Origin: Solanum dulcamara
Taxonomy: Eukaryota; Streptophyta; Magnoliopsida; Solanales; Solanaceae
NCBI RefSeq assembly: GCF_947179165.1
Contig: NC_077240.1
Location: 75,239,501 to 75,303,500, forward strand
DNA length: 64,000 bases
Reading direction: 5' to 3'
The notes under the pieces were generated by a model. It was not told the origin of the DNA. It saw nothing but the letters and a program-made list of their open reading frames with translations, and made no database searches. Made by a program: the position numbers and the translations under genes. Below, piece by piece: positions 61,441 through 64,000 of the stretch. Position 1 is the stretch's first letter. Each line of letters begins with the position of its first letter.

Positions 61441-61663
61441 AGATGAAGAAATAAGAGAAAGAGAAACGCAGAAAACTGAAGAAAAACCCTTAGAAAAAGA
61501 GAGAGATAATGAACGCCCTTTTCTTTTTCCCCAAATAAAAAAGTGTATATAATGTCTTATTTAATTAAAGTATTGTTACTTATCGTTAAAAATGGTAATA
61601 AAATAGAAATATGTTTAAAAATGATAAATATTTTTTAAAACGCATTCAATTAAGTAATTTTTC
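61440..61663 (-). other. Leader and right terminal repeat of the MULE
   Basis: The minus strand has a pyrimidine-rich leader (CTCTCTCTTTTTC, TTTCTCTTTCTC) at 61440-61520. Next comes the terminal repeat with TATTTTTTAAAACG, ending at the CTATTTTTAA duplication. Confidence 0.5.
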
Positions 61664-61813
61664 CTATTTTTAATAAGGATGTCAAGTATGGTAATCCAGA
61701 GGAAGTAACAATTAATGAGTCTCCAACGCAAAATACATACAAGAGTCGATACCCATTGTATCAAAAGTTCACAGTTTTTATTCGAACCACAGTATTGACT
61801 TTGCTAAACTAAT

Positions 61814-62642
61814 TAGAGCTATCAAAATGGACTTGACCCTTGAGGTCAGCCCAAGCCAACCCACTATTAGAATAGAGTTGGGCTAAACAAAAGACATTTA
61901 AGTCCATTTAAAATTGAGTCTTATAAGCCCAACTCAAGTTAGCCCATTGGTCTTTGAAGTTTGACCGAGGTTGGGCCATAGGCAAAAGACAATTTAATTT
62001 AAAATAAAATTGGAAAAAAAGTAAAAACTGAAAAAAAGTGACTATTGAATAAGTTTTAATATCTTACGCAATACTTTATTCATTTAGCCGTTAAATTTCT
62101 AATCACCAAATATAAAAATTGTATCAATCATAAAAATGTCCACGCACTTGTTGGTACTTAAAATTAGTTGCATGACTTTATCTAAATTCAAAGTGACAAT
62201 ATCTTAAGTGAATTTAACTATTGTTAGATTATGATCGATGTGTAGTTATAATAAAGTTGAACCAATTAAATTTGCATATGAATATAGACGAAGATGAAGA
62301 TGGTAATTATGATATTTTTATCAATAGATTCAAATGTGATTGAAAACGTGTTGAATATAATATGCTATAAATTATCGTAAAATTATGTAGTTTCATATGA
62401 TCACATGCTAGAAGTGTTAACTAATTGTCATACTTATAATCAATTTGAAAATAATTTTTTTTTATGTAAAAAAATATTTAAAGAAAATTAAGAGCGCTCA
62501 ACCCAACATGTGAACCTTTTTAAAGTTGAATTGTGCTGACCATTTTATGACCGTTTAAAATGAAGTATCAATCTACTCTTAACTCATTAAATGTCTTTGA
62601 TCCGCAAAACTTAAAATACACTGACTCATTTTGACAGCTCTA
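61814..62642. mobile_element. hAT-like MITE
   Basis: Ends are TAGAGCTATCAAAATGGACT and, inverted, TAGAGCTGTCAAAATGAGTC, matching at about 17 of 20 positions. Subterminal CCAAGCCAACCCA and GCGCTCAACCCAAC blocks are typical of plant hAT-derived MITEs. No clean 8-bp duplication was seen, and there is no coding capacity. Confidence 0.65.
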
Positions 62643-63388
62643 TAGACTGCACATACAACTATAATCCTTATTGTTTCATATTTTTTTATTATAAAAAAAT
62701 AAAAAGGAACACGTCACCATACGGTGTAGCTGCACTTTTTAAAAATAAATATTGATCACTTCCAAGTCTGCTAGTGCTAAGTTGGACCTTTTGAATACAG
62801 ATAATCGTATTATTAATTGATAGGCACTATAAAGGGCTATGATTAAAGTATTGATCCTCACGATTACTGATAAAAAGAAAACAATAATGATAGATTGACA
62901 ATAATAAAAGCATAACTATGCTCGATGAACATAATTTGCTATTCATATTGGTAATCACTGTTTAAACATATTTAGTAGTATTCATTCCATTAGATATAAT
63001 TTTGATTGCATAATGCTTCAAAGAATGACTATTTAGTAGTATTCATTCCATTTCATTTTACTTTATCCATGTTTACTTGACAATTTTCTTTAAAAAAATG
63101 TTTATTAGATGTTTCTTTTACTAAATTACCCTTATTTATTATGGGTTAAAAATCTAAAATTAACTTCTAAATATTTTATGTAGTCATTTAATGATAGATA
63201 TAGTATTGAAAGAAAATCGTAAACTTCTCTTAATTTTCTAAATTAGACAAGTAAAACGAAACATTTATTTTCGATATAGACAGAAACATATCCAAAAATT
63301 TTATTAAAGGCGTACAAAAAATAAAAAATATAATGTCTGAAATTTTAACTTGGAATCTCAAGATAAATTTTGAACCTCCTAAACTACT
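62643..63388. other. AT-rich noncoding stretch
   Basis: No gene seen. It contains a phrase TTTAGTAGTATTCATTCCAT in two copies (near 62969 and 63028) and a block GACAAGTAAAACGAAACAT near 63245 that resembles the ends of Stowaway-like MITEs. Confidence 0.4.
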
Positions 63389-63498
63389 AAATCCTCTCGT
63401 CAAAAAATTATATTGTATATATAATTTTTTAAAATTTTTAATTTATATATATATAAACTAAAAGTTATATACAATATAATATTTTGATAAGAGGATTT
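63389..63498. repeat. Foldback repeat
   Basis: Inverted arms of about 35 bp: AATCCTCTCGTCAAAAAATT... on the left and ...ATATTTTGATAAGAGGATT on the right, about 85% complementary, around an AT-rich loop. Possibly a MITE remnant. Confidence 0.6.
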
Positions 63499-64000
63499 GA
63501 ATAAACACTTTCACCTCCTCTTAAATCCGTCAATATTATAGGGGCCAAATAATATGAAATGAATATAGTATCTATGTAGAGTTAAATTCTAAAGTCTTGT
63601 AATCAAATTTGATACAAACATAATACTATAATTTTGTTTGATTAAACAAGGTTTAAAATAAGGGTTTGGTGGGCCCACCGGGTTAGCACGCTTAGTCAGT
63701 AAAAAACTGGGACCCAGAGAAAGAGAAAAAAGGGCCTGAGCCCAGCCCACGCACGTCAATGCAAAATTGTTTGAGCAAACAAAGCGTGGAATTTCATGGA
63801 CTGCCTTGTCGGGAATCTCATTTCTGTACGACGACCTTCATCTTTCCCATGCATTAATGCCCACGCCGTTATTAAACTTAGCGCGTTTATAGTTTGATTT
63901 TGATCGATTATTTATTAAAATTAAATTGGATTAAATCCAAAAAGTAATTATTGATTTTGATTATTATTGGTTTGATTTGATTTTTTTAATTTTTTAGATT
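63499..64000 (+). other. GC-richer stretch, possible upstream region of a gene outside the window
   Basis: The segment 63660-63860 is less AT-rich than its surroundings and holds GGTGGGCCCACC, GGGCCTGAGCCCAGCCCA and CACGCACGTC, which resemble site II (TGGGCC) and ACGT-type promoter motifs. No ORF follows within the window. Promoter status is inferred from motifs only. Confidence 0.3.

Larger units (their letters stand above)
47586..61663 (-). mobile_element. Non-autonomous MULE-like element carrying gene fragments
   Basis: The left end starts GGGTAAATCACCTAAATG and contains TATTTAAAAAATATTTACC. The right end in reverse complement has GAAAAATTACTTAATTG and TTTTAAAAAATATTTATC. The ends are flanked by a 10-bp direct repeat CTATTTTTAA (47576-47585 and 61664-61673). 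Degenerate terminal inverted repeats plus a 9-11 bp duplication fit the Mutator superfamily. The interior has a Ulp1-type exon pair, a Lys/Arg-rich exon, an LRR fragment, 123-bp repeats, SINEs and a nested Tekay element; without Tekay it is about 5 kb. No transposase was seen. Related MULEs carrying Ulp1 domains are known in plants (Kaonashi type). Confidence 0.6.
47271..61710. mobile_element. Stowaway-like MITE split by the MULE
   Basis: TACTCCCTCCAAATTACTTT at 47269-47288 is matched in inverted form by the sequence ending CAGAGGAAGTA at about 61710 (reverse complement TACTTCCTCTGGATTACC). Net of the MULE this is a roughly 360-bp element with CTCCCTCC-type ends. The ends are diverged, so the call is tentative. 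Confidence 0.4.

Noticed and set aside
61806..62650. 8-bp target duplication for the hAT-like MITE
   Set aside because: The flanks AAACTAAT and TAGACTGC do not match well enough to claim one.

Overview
The window reads as plant nuclear heterochromatin from Solanaceae, most likely a Solanum-type genome. The evidence is a TS-type SINE with a (TTG)n tail, an Ogre/Tat-type element with an extra upstream ORF, Tekay-type and Athila-type Ty3/gypsy elements with characteristic LTRs and primer sites, and a MULE-like element carrying a Ulp1-type peptidase exon. It is AT-rich and almost entirely transposable elements. I see no intact host gene, no rRNA or tRNA gene and no CRISPR array.

Layout. Positions 1-3412 are the 3' end of a Tekay chromovirus (integrase end, chromodomain, 3' LTR). 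Positions 3413-4551 and 46859-47179 look like two halves of an older LTR fragment. It is split by a large nested block (4552-46853) with matching 5-bp target duplications (GTGAG) and TGTTGACACCCA / TGGGTGTCAACA ends. That block contains a minus-strand L1-type LINE (5360-12595, 15-bp target duplication) and a badly decayed plus-strand Ogre/Tat element (ORF1 15483-17074, gag-pro-pol 17512-24480). It also contains a complete 11.3-kb Athila element (25723-36995, target duplication AGTAT) and a LTR-derived region (37001-46853). In that last region a solo LTR (40697-46501) has been disrupted by a roughly 1.2-kb tandem amplification.

Positions 47586-61663 appear to be a MULE-like element with degenerate terminal inverted repeats and a 10-bp target duplication (CTATTTTTAA). 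It holds a Ulp1-type gene remnant, an LRR receptor-like pseudogene fragment, roughly 123-bp tandem repeats and two SINE copies. A complete 9.0-kb minus-strand Tekay element (50144-59172, target duplication AATTA) sits inside it. The last 2.3 kb hold a hAT-like MITE, a foldback repeat and a GC-richer stretch that may be the upstream region of a gene outside the window.

How the parts relate. Nesting gives a relative history: old LTR and MITE, then the Ogre-like block and the MULE, then the LINE, SINE and solo LTR, then Tekay and Athila. By hand count the Athila LTR pair differs at about 12 of 1334 positions and the Tekay pair at about 42 of 2156. Most coding regions are broken by in-frame stops. 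The one long intact retroelement ORF is the 406-aa env-position ORF of Athila. The most unusual signals are a GC-rich hairpin module shared by two different Ty3/gypsy lineages, a pair of covarying hairpins in Athila, a templated-insertion-plus-tandem-amplification structure, and the composite MULE.
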